This document shows, piece after piece, positions 5,811 through 5,813 of a stretch of 5,813 bases of DNA. Within the stretch, counting starts at the first letter, position 1. Each line of letters starts with the position of its first letter. Under the pieces are notes generated by a model. The model was not told where the DNA came from and searched no databases. It saw only the letters and a list, made by a program, of their open reading frames with translations. Source of the DNA: Lautropia sp. (lineage in GTDB: Bacteria; Pseudomonadota; Gammaproteobacteria; Burkholderiales; Burkholderiaceae_E); NCBI GenBank assembly GCA_013813615.1, contig JACCRJ010000431.1, forward strand, positions 1 through 5,813. Reading direction: 5' to 3'. The position numbers and the translations under genes were made by a program.

Positions 5811-5813
5811 GCC

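Noticed and set aside
1..5813. A previously undescribed defence, mobile or secondary-metabolite system
   Set aside because: Every stretch is accounted for by core genes of known families with minimal spacers. There are no inverted-repeat ends, integrase, CRISPR-like spacing or unexplained gene.

Overview
This GC-rich window is one tightly packed cluster of housekeeping genes, all read on the minus strand (right to left in these coordinates). In transcription order they are nrdR, ribD, ribE, a ribBA-type gene, ribH, nusB, thiL and the first 37 codons of a gene that is probably pgpA. Junctions are 6 to 25 bases or 4-base ATGA overlaps. The single exception is a 61-base spacer between ribE and ribBA. 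No rRNA, tRNA, CRISPR array, mobile element or intrinsic terminator was seen.

The organism is most likely a betaproteobacterium. The gene order alone does not decide this, because gammaproteobacteria such as Pseudomonas share it. The protein sequences point to beta: NusB carries the core [19 protein letters not shown], and the RibH active-site segment reads [14 protein letters not shown]. Both look like Burkholderiales/Rhodocyclales family members as I remember them. This is recognition by eye, not a search.

Region by region: 5331-5810 is NrdR, the ATP-cone/zinc-ribbon repressor of ribonucleotide reductase genes. 4204-5316 (RibD), 3542-4192 (RibE), 2257-3480 (RibBA-type) and 1778-2260 (RibH) form the riboflavin block. 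RibD performs the second and third pathway steps. The N-terminal half of the RibBA-type protein makes the four-carbon unit. RibH joins that unit to the pyrimidine, and RibE turns lumazine into riboflavin. The GTP cyclohydrolase II step appears to be missing: the C-terminal domain of the RibBA-type protein has lost the zinc cysteines and catalytic motif, so a separate ribA must exist elsewhere. 1147-1752 is NusB, a transcription antitermination factor with an unusual N-terminal tail. 109-1122 is ThiL, which makes thiamine diphosphate. 1-112 is the start of the probable phosphatidylglycerophosphatase A gene.

I found no new multi-gene system; this is a conserved core operon. The points worth a second look are the degenerate cyclohydrolase domain, the low-complexity NusB extension encoded by a 9-bp tandem repeat, a Gly/Ala-rich insertion in ThiL, and the ribE-ribBA spacer with a possible internal promoter placed very close to the ribBA start codon.
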